NCBI RefSeq assembly: GCF_016469035.1
Contig: NZ_JAEHJZ010000007.1
Coordinates: forward strand, 127,477-191,476
Direction: 5' to 3'
Source: Gelidibacter salicanalis
GTDB lineage: Bacteria > Bacteroidota > Bacteroidia > Flavobacteriales > Flavobacteriaceae
Length of the DNA stretch: 64,000 bases
This document shows, in pieces, positions 1 through 9,961 of this stretch (positions are counted from its first letter, which is position 1; every line of letters begins with the position of its first letter). Made by a program: the position numbers and the translations under genes. Under the pieces are notes generated by a model, which was not told where the DNA came from, did not search any database, and saw only the letters and a list, made by a program, of their open reading frames with translations.

Positions 1-48
1 GCGCAGCGATCTTAATTCTTTATCATTATTGTCCGATAAAGAACAAGA

Positions 49-1587
49 TTAACCCAACCAACCATCTCTATCTAAGCTTCTATATTGAATGGCTTCACTA
101 ATATGAGATCCTTTTACTTCTGTTACGCCTTCTAAATCGGCAATAGTTCTTGAGACTTTTAAAATGCGATCATAAGCTCGGGCAGAAAGATTTAAACGTT
201 CCATGGCTGTTTTTAAAAGGTTTTTGGAAGCGTCATCCAAAATACAATATTGGCGGATTTGCTTGGTATTCATTTGCGCATTGTAATGCACATTTTGGCT
301 GTCTTGAAAGCGTTCGGTTTGGCGCTCTCTAGCTGAGGTGACACGCTTTCTGATCTCTATAGATGCTTCGCCTTTGCGTTCGTCGGATAATTTTTCAAAA
401 GGCACAGGAGTTACTTCAATGTGAATGTCTATACGGTCTAAAAGCGGACCTGAAATTTTGCTCAGGTAGCGCTGCATTTCAGCAGGAGACGAGGTCACTG
501 GTGCATTGGGATCGTTGAAATACCCACCCGGACTTGGATTCATACTTGCCACCAACATAAATGATGATGGATAAGTCACTGTAAATTTCGCTCGGGAAAT
601 GGTGACCTCTCTGTCTTCCAAAGGTTGGCGCATCACTTCCAAAACATCGCGTTTAAACTCTGGTAATTCGTCTAAAAACAACACCCCATTATGAGACAGT
701 GAAATTTCTCCAGGTTGAGGGTAGCTACCACCACCAACTAAGGCAACATTTGATATGGTATGATGTGGGCTTCTAAACGGCCGTTGAGACATCAATCCTG
801 TATTGTCCTTGACGCGCCCAGCTACGGAATGGATCTTGGTCGTTTCTAAGGCTTCCCGCATGGTCATGGGTGGTAAAATGCTCGGTAAGCGTTTTGCCAA
901 CATTGTTTTCCCGGCTCCAGGGGGTCCGATCAAAATAATATTATGTCCGCCTGCCGCCGCAATTTCCATACATCGCTTGATAGATTCTTGACCTTTAACG
1001 TCAGAAAAATCAAATTCTGGAAAATCTAAGTTTTTGTAAAATTCTTCTTGCACATTGATTATCGTGCGCTCAATAGGCTCATTTTTGTCAAAAAACTCAA
1101 TCACCTGTTTAATGTTTTCAACGCCATACACTTCCAAATCTGATACAATAGCCGCTTCTTTTGCGTTTTGTATGGGTAGAATAAATCCTTTGTAACCTTC
1201 CTCTTGGGCCTTAATGGCGATTGGCAATGATCCTTTGATAGGTTGTAAATTACCATCTAAAGATAATTCGCCCATAATCAGATAATCCTCTAAATTTTCA
1301 GCTTGAATTTGTCCCGTGGCGGCCAAAATCCCAATAGCCAAAGTCAGATCATAACTGGAGCCTTCCTTACGTAAATCGGCGGGCGACATATTAATAATAA
1401 TCTTCTTTCCCGGAATTTTATAGCCATTATTTTGAAGGGCTGCTGCAATACGGAAGTTACTTTCCTTAATCGCATTATCTGGAAGTCCAACAAGATGATA
1501 CCCCACACCGTTATCTACATTGACCTCAACAGTTATTGTTGTGGCCTCCACACCAAAAACGGCACTTCCGAAAACTTTTTTGAGCAT
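49..1587 (-). CDS. comM: YifB/ComM-family Mg-chelatase-like AAA+ ATPase
   Basis: A 512-residue protein of the usual family length. It has an N-terminal Lon-protease-like ChlI domain (about residues 1-165), then a magnesium-chelatase-like AAA+ core with Walker A GPPGAGKT at 221-228 and Walker B VLFLDE near 305, and a C-terminal helical domain. Characterised ComM proteins are hexameric helicases that promote branch migration during natural transformation; a chelatase role is not supported because no chlorin genes are nearby. The start is the ATG at 1587, giving MLKKVFGSAVFG, the typical N-terminus of the family. It is transcribed away from the carrier gene that follows. Family assignment is secure; the transformation role is by homology. 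Confidence 0.93.
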   Translation of the reverse strand: MLKKVFGSAVFGVEATTITVEVNVDNGVGYHLVGLPDNAIKESNFRIAAALQNNGYKIPGKKIIINMSPADLRKEGSSYDLTLAIGILAATGQIQAENLEDYLIMGELSLDGNLQPIKGSLPIAIKAQEEGYKGFILPIQNAKEAAIVSDLEVYGVENIKQVIEFFDKNEPIERTIINVQEEFYKNLDFPEFDFSDVKGQESIKRCMEIAAAGGHNIILIGPPGAGKTMLAKRLPSILPPMTMREALETTKIHSVAGRVKDNTGLMSQRPFRSPHHTISNVALVGGGSYPQPGEISLSHNGVLFLDELPEFKRDVLEVMRQPLEDREVTISRAKFTVTYPSSFMLVASMNPSPGGYFNDPNAPVTSSPAEMQRYLSKISGPLLDRIDIHIEVTPVPFEKLSDERKGEASIEIRKRVTSARERQTERFQDSQNVHYNAQMNTKQIRQYCILDDASKNLLKTAMERLNLSARAYDRILKVSRTIADLEGVTEVKGSHISEAIQYRSLDRDGWLG

Positions 1588-1960
1588 AAGGTATTGATTT
1601 GGTTAAATGTAGGAAGAAAGCTTCTAAATACAAAACAGAAAATTGGGATAGAAATAATATACTACTATTTTTAAAAATAGTATGTTTTTAGGACAGATAC
1701 CATATTGAGAAATTGTTGGTTGAAAAAGCCAACAATGGTATAGGTTTATTACGTTAATGAAAATACCAAAAACGGAAAACATCAACAACGCTTTAATATA
1801 GTTGGTGGTGGAAACACCAACAGCGGCTTCGTAACTAATTAATATGGTTGTTGGTGGAAAACACCAACAAAGGCGTGAATACCCCAAGAATGATGAATTT
1901 AATGCATCAGCAAAGATCCTTTTAATTTTTTTAAACAAAGTTCTAAAAAGCATATCTTAG
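1588..1960. repeat. Hairpin repeat cluster 1 between divergent genes
   Basis: This 373-nt gap holds no credible gene. It contains at least three copies of a small inverted repeat: 1715-1733 (degenerate), 1801-1821 (with two extra bases) and 1850-1868 (exact GTTGGTGGAAAACACCAAC). The last is followed by AAGGCGTGAATACC, a tail that recurs beside hairpins near 59.7 kb. Half copies (CACCAA or CATCAACAACG) lie between them. Promoters for the two divergent flanking genes must also be here but none is obvious. An open frame across the repeats on the minus strand has no protein-like composition. Confidence 0.8.
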
Positions 1961-3448
1961 TTGCATCAACCAGATTTTATGAGCAACATTAAACGCATCG
2001 GTTTTCTATTAGGACCACTAGCTTTTATCTTAATTCTATTATTTTTCAAACCAGAAGGCCTTTCCACAGAGGCACGAGCCATTTTAGCCTCCACGGCATG
2101 GGTGTCCATTTGGTGGATTACGGAAGCGATTCCTATTGCGGTTACTGCATTATTGCCTATTGTACTTTTCCCCTTATCTGGCGGCTTGGATCTTGGCACC
2201 ACTACGGAATCCTTCGGCCATAAGTATATTTTTCTATATATCGGCGGATTTATCATCGCCATTGCCATTGAAAAATGGAGCCTACACAAACGCATTGCCT
2301 TAAACATCATCAATTTTATTGGCTCTGATATTAAGAAAATCATCATGGGTTTTATGGTGGCCACCGCTTTTTTAAGTATGTGGATTTCCAATACCGCCAC
2401 GGCAGTGATGATGCTACCTATTGGCATTGCCATTATTACACAGCTGAAAGACAATCCAAATACAGTTGAAAATGAAACCAATTTATTTGGTAAGGCCTTG
2501 ATGCTGGCCATCGCCTACAGTGCTTCCATTGGCGGAATTGCCACATTGATTGGTACACCTCCAAACTTAATTCTGGTTGGGGTGGTCTCAAATATTTATG
2601 ATTATGAAATCACCTTTTTACAATGGTTTATGTTTGGATTGCCCATTTCAGTGGTTCTACTTTTTATTTGTTGGAAATATTTGACCTCTTACGCCTTCAA
2701 TTTTGATCAGAAGGAATTTCCAGGAGGCAAAACAGAAATCAAACGATTGTTGAAATTACTCGGTAAGATCAGTTATGAAGAAAAATTGGTGGCCATTGTT
2801 TTTGGAACAACGGCCTTCTTTTGGATTACCCGTTCCCTCTTATTTGACAAATTAATTCCAAAATTAGACGACACCATCATTGCTCTAATTTTTGCAATTG
2901 TCCTGTTCCTGATTCCTTCAAAAGATAAAAAACAAAAACTGATGACTTGGGAAGATGCCGTAAAATTGCCATGGGGTGTTATTCTACTATTTGGAGGTGG
3001 TTTGGCTATTGCCAGCGGATTTGAATCTAGCGGATTAGCTGTATGGATTGGTAACCAAATGACGACATTTGCCGGTTTATCGACAATTATTCTTATTCTC
3101 TTGCTGATTGCCGCAATCAACTTTTTAACAGAAATCACCTCCAATACAGCCACCACAGCAATGTTGTTGCCTGTTTTGGCCCCTATGGCCGTCATTGTTG
3201 ATATTCATCCTTTTATTTTGATGGTTGGAGCGGCAGTAGCTGCCTCCTGTGCCTTCATGCTCCCCGTGGCGACGCCCCCAAATGCGGTGGTTTTTGGCTC
3301 GGGGTATTTAAGAATTCCCGATATGGTGAGGAAAGGGATTGTGATGAATGTTATTTCAATTGTCATTCTCACGTTGTTTGTGTATTTTATGTTGCCCCTG
3401 CTCTGGGATTTGACGGTGGAAGGGTTCCCGGAGGCTTTGAAACGATGA
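1961..3448 (+). CDS. SLC13/DASS-family sodium-coupled anion (dicarboxylate or sulfate) transporter
   Basis: About 489-495 residues and strongly hydrophobic, with roughly a dozen membrane segments in two homologous halves, each carrying a motif of the divalent-anion:Na+ symporter family: SNTATAVMMLPIG near 145-157 and SNTATTAMLLPVLAP in the C-terminal half. These SNT loops bind sodium and the substrate carboxylate in VcINDY-type carriers. The longest frame opens with TTG at 1961, but the ATG at 1979 gives MSNIKRIGFLLGP and is at least as likely. It stands alone, divergent from the comM gene. Substrate (succinate, citrate or sulfate) cannot be decided from sequence. Confidence 0.9.
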   Translation: MHQPDFMSNIKRIGFLLGPLAFILILLFFKPEGLSTEARAILASTAWVSIWWITEAIPIAVTALLPIVLFPLSGGLDLGTTTESFGHKYIFLYIGGFIIAIAIEKWSLHKRIALNIINFIGSDIKKIIMGFMVATAFLSMWISNTATAVMMLPIGIAIITQLKDNPNTVENETNLFGKALMLAIAYSASIGGIATLIGTPPNLILVGVVSNIYDYEITFLQWFMFGLPISVVLLFICWKYLTSYAFNFDQKEFPGGKTEIKRLLKLLGKISYEEKLVAIVFGTTAFFWITRSLLFDKLIPKLDDTIIALIFAIVLFLIPSKDKKQKLMTWEDAVKLPWGVILLFGGGLAIASGFESSGLAVWIGNQMTTFAGLSTIILILLLIAAINFLTEITSNTATTAMLLPVLAPMAVIVDIHPFILMVGAAVAASCAFMLPVATPPNAVVFGSGYLRIPDMVRKGIVMNVISIVILTLFVYFMLPLLWDLTVEGFPEALKR

Positions 3449-3565
3449 TATTTTACAGACACGAATTTCACTAATTTACGCGACGCGATCATTCCAATTT
3501 TGTGACAGATTGCTAGACCATCTTATTATGTAATCTATCCTAACGTCGTGGCTTTGCGCGGGTCA

Positions 3566-4525
3566 TTACTTTGAATGTTCCTTAACAAACTCCAAAGCAC
3601 GTTTCTCGGTATAATAAAATCCGCCACGTTGCACGAATCCTACATGCCCGCCGTGTTTTGGCATTTCTAAATAGAGATTAGAATTGTTTTTGGCGGCTTT
3701 TACAGGAAAACATTCGGGGGTTAAAAATGAGTCGTTGAGCGCGTTAATGATTAAACTAGGCACTTTAATAGTGGGTAAAAACTGTAAACAGCTGCTTTGT
3801 TCATAGTAGTCTAATGCGTTTTTGAATCCGTGGGCTTTTGAGGTGTACACTTCATCAAATTCTGTTAGGGTGTTGATAGAATTTAAGACCTCGTCTGATA
3901 ATTTCTCGGGGAAGTTATTTTGTTTCTCTTTTAGACTGTTGACTAATTTCTTTTTAAACCGGTCGTGAAATAATCTGTTCTTTAAACTGTGCAGCTGCTT
4001 AGCCGAATGTTGCAAACTACAGGGTACCGATATGCCAATACATGCTTTCACTTGAGAAGGCACATCGCGTTCCCCTAAGTATTTTAAGGCCAAATTACCC
4101 CCCAAGCTGATGCCATAAATATAAATCTCTGCATAGTGTTTATCGTTAATAGCGTGCATCACAATAGCGTGCAAATCTTCAGTGGCGCCAGAATGGTAGG
4201 CATAGTATTTTCGGTTTGGCTCGCCACTACAGCCTCTAAAATTGACACTGATGGCGTCTATGCCATTTTGGTTGAACAGTTTTGCCGTACCCGTAAGATA
4301 AGGACGTTGGCCATTGCCTTCCAATCCGTGGAGTAAGATGATTACCTTCTCTGATTTTTGTTCTGCGTAGCTCCAATCCAAGTCAATAAAATCGCCGTCT
4401 GCCAATTCCAAACGATCGCGTGTTTGATCTAAATCGACTGTTCTAAATAATCCCGAATAAACTGTGGCAATAAACCCTTTTCGGAATAAAAAAGGGGCTT
4501 TAAATGTGGATTCTATAACGGGCAT
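3566..4525 (-). CDS. YheT-like alpha/beta hydrolase
   Basis: This 319-residue protein has the alpha/beta-hydrolase fold of the YheT/EMB8 group. The oxyanion-region motif LLHGLEGN is near 64-71, the nucleophile elbow YGISLGGN near 137-144 with the catalytic Ser, and a late His sits in KHGGHVGF near the C-terminus. PYLTGTAKLFNQNGIDAISVNFRGCSGEPN is a characteristic stretch of this group. Members are esterases or acyltransferases of poorly defined substrate, probably cytoplasmic since there is no signal peptide. It is monocistronic, with the adenine deaminase gene upstream on the same strand. Confidence 0.9.
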   Translation of the reverse strand: MPVIESTFKAPFLFRKGFIATVYSGLFRTVDLDQTRDRLELADGDFIDLDWSYAEQKSEKVIILLHGLEGNGQRPYLTGTAKLFNQNGIDAISVNFRGCSGEPNRKYYAYHSGATEDLHAIVMHAINDKHYAEIYIYGISLGGNLALKYLGERDVPSQVKACIGISVPCSLQHSAKQLHSLKNRLFHDRFKKKLVNSLKEKQNNFPEKLSDEVLNSINTLTEFDEVYTSKAHGFKNALDYYEQSSCLQFLPTIKVPSLIINALNDSFLTPECFPVKAAKNNSNLYLEMPKHGGHVGFVQRGGFYYTEKRALEFVKEHSK

Positions 4526-4582
4526 TTATAAGTATTGTTTAGATTGTTGATTGAGAAATATAGAGCAAAATTATAAAAAACA

Positions 4583-6205
4583 TTATTCAACGGTTAAGCT
4601 CGTAAATTTAAACTCTTTTCCGTTGAAGAGGCCTTTATCGCTGAGTTTCAATGCCGGAATGACTAAAAGTGCCATAAACGATAAGGTCATGTACGGGGCA
4701 TTCAACGTACTTCCCAATGCTTTGGCCATTCTGTCTAAATCGGCATAATCTTTTCCCACGGTTTCTCCATCTCGATCGCTCATGATTCCGGCTACCGGTA
4801 ATGATAAAAGTTGTTCTTCAGCATCAGACACAGCACAAATACCGCCTTTGGTTTCAATCAATACATTGACCGCTTTACAGATCATTTCATCTGAAACACC
4901 AACGGCAATAATATTGTGTGAATCATGACCAACAGAACTGGCAATAGCACCTTGTTTCAATCCGAAATTCTTTATAAAAGCGATGGCTGGCGGCTGATCT
5001 TGATACCGATTTACAACGGTCATTTTTAAAATATCCGTTTTTACATTAGAAACGAGGTTCCCATTTTCAATCAAACTTTCATCAACAAGTTCCTTAGTGA
5101 CCAATTGCCCTTCCAAAGCTTCAATTACACGAATGTGCTTAGATGTAGATGGAAATCTAAAATCGCTGACATTCTTTTTAGACGTATTGAAATTATTAAG
5201 ATTTTTAAAGTCCACTTTTTTAATCAACGATTTGCCTTGATCAAAAACCAACGCCCCATCAATATAGGTCTGTAAGGTTTTAAATACCTTTAAATCTTGG
5301 ACGACAATCATATCTGCCGCGTCTCCAACTTTTAAAGCACCAACATCCAATCCATAATGTTTTATAGGATTGAGGCATGCCACCTGTAAAACCTTAAAAA
5401 TGTCCATCCCTTTTGCAACCGCTCTTGCACACAGATTGTTGATATGATGCACTACTAAATCGTCAGGATGCTTATCATCACTGCAAAACATCATGTTTTC
5501 AAAATGCTCAGGCAATAAATCGATAAGAGCCTCAAAATTTTTGGCGGCACTTCCTTCTCTGATTAATATTTTCATGCCCTTTTGAAGCTTTTCCAGGGCT
5601 TCCTCATAAGTAAAACATTCATGATCTGTAGTAATTCCCGCATTGATATATTTCGTAATAGCATCACCCACAACACCTGGCGCATGGCCATCTACAGGTT
5701 TATTATACTGTTTTGCCCAAGCGATTTTTTTCATCACTTCAGGATCATCGAACAAAACACCGGGATAATTCATCATCTCCGCCAAATATTTGATGTCCGG
5801 ATTTTCAAGAAGTTTTTTGATGCCATCAGCATTGATAATGGCGCCTGCCGATTCAAAATCTGTAGCGGGAACGCAAGAAGGCGCTCCAAAATTAAATTTG
5901 AATGGGACTTTTTTACCATTCTCAATCATAAACTCAACACCTGCTACGCCGAGTACATTCGCAATTTCATGCGGATCTGAAACAGTGGCTACCGTACCGT
6001 GCGTTACTGCCAAACGGGCAAATTCACTCGGCACCAACATCGAACTTTCAATATGAATATGCGCATCCACAAAACCTGGCATAATGTAATGTTCAACATC
6101 ATGCCCCTTTTCGGCAATGTTTGAAATCTTTCCATTTTTGATGGAGACTTCGCCTTTAAAAATTCGTTTATTTTGGATGTCGACTATTTGTCCTTGTAAC
6201 TTCAT
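4583..6205 (-). CDS. ade: Adenine deaminase
   Basis: This 540-residue amidohydrolase would convert adenine to hypoxanthine and ammonia in purine salvage. Metal-binding features of the Ade family are visible: [14 protein letters not shown] near 44-57, [21 protein letters not shown] and [11 protein letters not shown]. The C-terminal Ade-specific domain includes [11 protein letters not shown] and ends normally. The ATG abuts the tilS stop codon directly, so the two genes are almost certainly co-transcribed and perhaps translationally coupled. Length is close to the family norm and all key residues seem present. Confidence 0.95.
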   Translation of the reverse strand: MKLQGQIVDIQNKRIFKGEVSIKNGKISNIAEKGHDVEHYIMPGFVDAHIHIESSMLVPSEFARLAVTHGTVATVSDPHEIANVLGVAGVEFMIENGKKVPFKFNFGAPSCVPATDFESAGAIINADGIKKLLENPDIKYLAEMMNYPGVLFDDPEVMKKIAWAKQYNKPVDGHAPGVVGDAITKYINAGITTDHECFTYEEALEKLQKGMKILIREGSAAKNFEALIDLLPEHFENMMFCSDDKHPDDLVVHHINNLCARAVAKGMDIFKVLQVACLNPIKHYGLDVGALKVGDAADMIVVQDLKVFKTLQTYIDGALVFDQGKSLIKKVDFKNLNNFNTSKKNVSDFRFPSTSKHIRVIEALEGQLVTKELVDESLIENGNLVSNVKTDILKMTVVNRYQDQPPAIAFIKNFGLKQGAIASSVGHDSHNIIAVGVSDEMICKAVNVLIETKGGICAVSDAEEQLLSLPVAGIMSDRDGETVGKDYADLDRMAKALGSTLNAPYMTLSFMALLVIPALKLSDKGLFNGKEFKFTSLTVE

Positions 6206-7519
6206 TTACTGTAGGTCTATTTTTAAAATTTTAGTGGTATTCTCGGTTACTTTAAATCGATCATCTGCACGTTTCCCTACCACCCAAACCACTTCATCAT
6301 CGGAAACCAGAATCCATATGTGTTCTTTTTCAATTAAGGATAATTTTTCATCCTTAAAATATTTGCTCAACTTCTTCTTCTTCCCTTTCATTCCCAGAGG
6401 ATAAAACACATCACCTTCCTGCCATTTTCTTAAGATCAATGGGAAAACCAGTTTTTCAGCATCAACATATATTGTGGTGTTTCCTGTATCCATAATTGCA
6501 GTAACGTGTTCAAAACGCAAGGTTCCAAAAGGTACGACTACTTCTTGATCGGATTTTTGAATGGCAATAGGGGCTTGATCAGTTTCAGAAGCAATTTCAC
6601 TCAGCAATAAAAACTCGCGGTCTTTTAACAATCTATGGGTTGAAGAAAATACCTGTTTCCCAGATTGGGCATCCAATAAATTCACAACGTCATTCCACGC
6701 CGTAAAATTAAAATCCTTTAAAAGTTGGTAAAGATACGCCTTCGGATTGGACAGCTGTTTTAATTTAAGAACATCCAGCTTAATTTGATCATCCTCAGCG
6801 GTGGTCAATTTTTTCTGGATTCTCACCACACTATCGTCAATAAGATCTTGACTGTCCTGTAAATTTGAGATGGTGGTTTGAAAATTCTGAAGCAATTGCG
6901 AATTCATCTGTTTTAATATCGGAATGATATCATGGCGCAATTTATTCCTCAAGTACTTGGTAGACGCATTACTACTGTCTTCCTGCCACGCGATGTTTTG
7001 GTCAATGGCATACACTTTTAACGCTTCTCTAGAAAAAGGCAATAACGGCCTTACAATTTTACCCGTTACTTCAGGAATTCCGGTTAAGCCTTCCAAACCA
7101 GTCCCCCTGGTTAAGTTTATTAAAAACGTTTCAAGATTATCATCCGCATGATGTGCCGTAAGGATATAGTCGAATTTCAATTGCTCTGCGAGTTCCTGAA
7201 ACCATGTATAACGCAATTCGCGAGCAGCCATTTGTATGGACAGTCCCTCCTCTTTAGCGTAGTTTTCCGTTTCAAAACTCTCTATAAACACTTCCATATC
7301 CAAATCATCAGCCAACTGTAACACAAAATCTTCGTCAGCATCACTCTCCGCTGCTCTCAAATTGAAATTACAATGCGCCAACGAAACTTTTAAGTTTAAT
7401 TGATGGCATAAATGCGCCAAGACCACACTATCCAAACCACCAGAAATGGCCAGCAATAAGCGGCTGTCCTGAAGCATATTCAAATTACTCTCCAAGTGTT
7501 TCTTAAAAGTGTCTCGCAT
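6206..7519 (-). CDS. tilS: tRNA(Ile)-lysidine synthetase
   Basis: TilS ligates lysine to C34 of the CAU-anticodon tRNA-Ile, an essential decoding step. The PP-loop ATP-binding motif SGGLDS lies at residues 26-31 of the form starting MRDTF. The N-type ATP-pyrophosphatase core follows (HADDNLETFLINLTRGTGLEG), and a C-terminal substrate domain is near the end. A longer frame opens 16 codons upstream at 7567, but MRDTF at 7519 matches where family members start, so I prefer it. It is followed immediately by ade. No odd features. Confidence 0.93.
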   Translation of the reverse strand: MRDTFKKHLESNLNMLQDSRLLLAISGGLDSVVLAHLCHQLNLKVSLAHCNFNLRAAESDADEDFVLQLADDLDMEVFIESFETENYAKEEGLSIQMAARELRYTWFQELAEQLKFDYILTAHHADDNLETFLINLTRGTGLEGLTGIPEVTGKIVRPLLPFSREALKVYAIDQNIAWQEDSSNASTKYLRNKLRHDIIPILKQMNSQLLQNFQTTISNLQDSQDLIDDSVVRIQKKLTTAEDDQIKLDVLKLKQLSNPKAYLYQLLKDFNFTAWNDVVNLLDAQSGKQVFSSTHRLLKDREFLLLSEIASETDQAPIAIQKSDQEVVVPFGTLRFEHVTAIMDTGNTTIYVDAEKLVFPLILRKWQEGDVFYPLGMKGKKKKLSKYFKDEKLSLIEKEHIWILVSDDEVVWVVGKRADDRFKVTENTTKILKIDLQ

Positions 7520-7597
7520 GTCTTTTTTTGTTAAAACATTAAAAATTAGAATGGCAACGCTTCGCATTTTCCCTACCGCGTCTGGCTCTAAATATAA

Positions 7598-8887
7598 TTA
7601 ATTTTCAAGCACTTCCTTCATCGCTTTTGCCTTAATCAGGCATTCTTCAAACTCTTTTAGAGGATCGCTTTTTGAAGTAATCGCGCTACCTACTGAATAG
7701 GATACATATCTATTCTCTGCATTATAGAGGATACTTCTGATGATCACATTAAAATCAAAATCACCTGCAGGAGTAAAATAACCGATGCTTCCAGAATAAA
7801 GCCCGCGCTTGGTTGCTTCAAGATTTTCAATAATTTGCATCGCTGAAATTTTAGGCGCTCCGGTCATGCTCCCCATAGGAAACGTGGTTTTCACAATCTG
7901 GACTGGGGGGATGTTCGCATCAACTTCCGAAGTTATGGTCGATATCATCTGATGCACTTGTTCAAACGTATAAACGGCACACAATTCTTCAACGGTGACG
8001 CTTCCTTTTTTAGCGGTATGAGCTAAATCGTTACGCACCAAATCAACAATCATGATGTTTTCACTACGCTCCTTTGGATTGTTTTGGAGCTCGTTTTTCA
8101 AGTTTTCATCGATGAGTGTATCGGTAGAACGCGTAGCGGTCCCTTTTATGGGCTGCGAAATCACTTTTTGATTTATTTTTGTCAGATACCGTTCCGGAGA
8201 GGCACACAACACATAGTGTTGATGATTCTTAAAATACGCAGCAAAGGGCGCTTTTGAAATGGTGTTGAGTTTTATATAAGTTTCCAACGGATCAATTTCG
8301 GTTTTTTCAGCATAAAATTCGTGACAAAAATTGGCTTCATAAATATCCCCTCTATGAATATGTGCCAACATAGTATTGACTTTCTCAAGATACTGTTCCT
8401 TAGTCAACCGCATCTGAATATTGACAGGTGTTAATGGTGTTCCTTCTTGGTCCAGTTTATAGGCAGCAATGTCTTTTAGATCTGATTCCAATTCATCATC
8501 GACCATCTTTAGGTACTGCATTTCAACAACATCACCTGTGATTAAAAAAAGTTTTTTGGGTTGAAAAAAGAACAGTTCCGGAAAGTCTAAACCGTCAACA
8601 TGTTCAGATTTGAGGTGTTCAATATCGTTTTTGAGATCGTAGGTAAAGTAACCAAAAATCCAATCCTTAGTGATGGTCTGGTACTCTTGCAACTGATCAA
8701 AAGCCTGTTGGCAATCTGTAGAAATACAGGTAAATGCATCTACCGCCAACACGGTATCGTAGGTACTGTAGTGTTGCTGATGACTATTGGAATCTAACCA
8801 AACCACTTCCTCAAATTGCTGGCTCCACTGTAACAGTTGTGCTTTAAAATCTGGATTCGTTATTGTAAAAGTGTGTCGTGTTCTCAA
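7598..8887 (-). CDS. pabB: Aminodeoxychorismate synthase component I
   Basis: This 429-residue chorismate-utilising enzyme makes 4-amino-4-deoxychorismate for folate. The chorismate-binding core shows SQPIKGTATR, NPKERSENIMIVDLVRNDL and FPMGSMTGAPK. The PIKGT lysine is the PabB-type residue, whereas anthranilate synthase TrpE has PIAGT, so PabB is favoured. No pabA or trpG neighbour is present; the class IV aminotransferase at 50.4 kb could supply the lyase step, but it is 42 kb away. Together with tilS and ade it forms a minus-strand run with short gaps. Confidence 0.9.
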   Translation of the reverse strand: MRTRHTFTITNPDFKAQLLQWSQQFEEVVWLDSNSHQQHYSTYDTVLAVDAFTCISTDCQQAFDQLQEYQTITKDWIFGYFTYDLKNDIEHLKSEHVDGLDFPELFFFQPKKLFLITGDVVEMQYLKMVDDELESDLKDIAAYKLDQEGTPLTPVNIQMRLTKEQYLEKVNTMLAHIHRGDIYEANFCHEFYAEKTEIDPLETYIKLNTISKAPFAAYFKNHQHYVLCASPERYLTKINQKVISQPIKGTATRSTDTLIDENLKNELQNNPKERSENIMIVDLVRNDLAHTAKKGSVTVEELCAVYTFEQVHQMISTITSEVDANIPPVQIVKTTFPMGSMTGAPKISAMQIIENLEATKRGLYSGSIGYFTPAGDFDFNVIIRSILYNAENRYVSYSVGSAITSKSDPLKEFEECLIKAKAMKEVLEN

Positions 8888-8968
8888 GGCTCAATTTTGC
8901 GAAGTAAAGTTAATCACATTCTGCAAACTTATTAAGAAGTTTGTACTTTAGTTAAAAAATTAAAGATC

Positions 8969-9859
8969 ATGTTTATCCTAAAGAATGCCCTTTTAGAGCT
9001 CGCCATTCATCCTAGCGGCGCCGAATTACAAAAAATTTCTGCAGTGCAGAAGCATTTAGAATTTATGTGGGATGGTAATCCTGAAATTTGGGCAGGACAC
9101 GCACCCAATTTATTTCCGATTGTTGGTGCTTTAAAAGAAGATACGTTCACCTTTGAATATAAGAACTACACGTTGCCTAAGCATGGTTTTGTAAGACGCA
9201 ACCCTAATTTTACAGTGGAAAACCAGAGTGATCAGCATCTTGCATTAAAATTGACATCTTCTGAAGCAACACTCAAAAATTATCCGTTCCATTTTGAATA
9301 TTTAGTGAGCTATAAATTAGTGGACAATCAAATTACGGTCACTTACACCGTCAAAAATACAGGCCAAAAAATTATGTATTTCTCAGTTGGTGGACATCCC
9401 GCATTTAAATGTCCGTTGTATCCTAATGAAGTTTATAGTGATTATTCTCTAGAATTCGAAAAAGCAGAACACTCGTTGACCCATCTCATTAACATGAGTA
9501 ATGGACTCTTAAATTTACAAACGGAACCGGTGTTCAAATCACCAAAGTCCATTGCTTTACACGAGCATATTTTTGACCAAGATGCGCTGGTTTTTAAAGA
9601 TCTCAAATCGGATAAAATCACCTTGAACAGCAAAACGCATGGAGAAATTTTAACTTTAAGCTTTACAGATTTCCCGTTTTTAGGGATTTGGGCAAAATCA
9701 AAAGCAAATTTCGTGTGTATAGAACCTTGGCAAGGGGTTGCCGATTCTGAAAACAGCAATCAAATTTTACAAGACAAAGAAGGTATTGTGGCTCTTGATA
9801 ACCACAAGACTTACAGCGCTTCATACACCATTGAAATACATAAAGCGCATTTAGCATAA
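8969..9859 (+). CDS. Aldose 1-epimerase-family protein (LACX/YeaD-like)
   Basis: This 296-residue beta-sandwich protein belongs to the aldose-1-epimerase/galactose-mutarotase superfamily, subgroup like Lactococcus LacX. Visible signatures are WAGHAPNLFPIVG, LPKHGFVRRNPNF, the active-site segment VGGHPAFKCPLYPNE, and CIEPWQGVADSEN near the C-terminus with the catalytic Glu. It would interconvert anomers of a hexose or a phosphorylated sugar; the exact sugar is not predictable. No signal peptide, so cytoplasmic. It is divergently transcribed from pabB with an 81-nt gap containing TACTTTAG, a possible -7 box. Confidence 0.88.
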   Translation: MFILKNALLELAIHPSGAELQKISAVQKHLEFMWDGNPEIWAGHAPNLFPIVGALKEDTFTFEYKNYTLPKHGFVRRNPNFTVENQSDQHLALKLTSSEATLKNYPFHFEYLVSYKLVDNQITVTYTVKNTGQKIMYFSVGGHPAFKCPLYPNEVYSDYSLEFEKAEHSLTHLINMSNGLLNLQTEPVFKSPKSIALHEHIFDQDALVFKDLKSDKITLNSKTHGEILTLSFTDFPFLGIWAKSKANFVCIEPWQGVADSENSNQILQDKEGIVALDNHKTYSASYTIEIHKAHLA

Positions 9860-9961
9860 GTTGATTATTAGCTTTAACTTTGCCGCTTGTAAGGAGCAAA
9901 TTATTTTTAACAGTATACCATTGACTTTTTACAACATCTTAAACACATAAAACCAGACACC

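Noticed and set aside
1624-1953. A 109-codon open frame in the gap after the comM gene
   Set aside because: It crosses the hairpin repeats of cluster 1 and has a composition dictated by them; no domain or plausible start.
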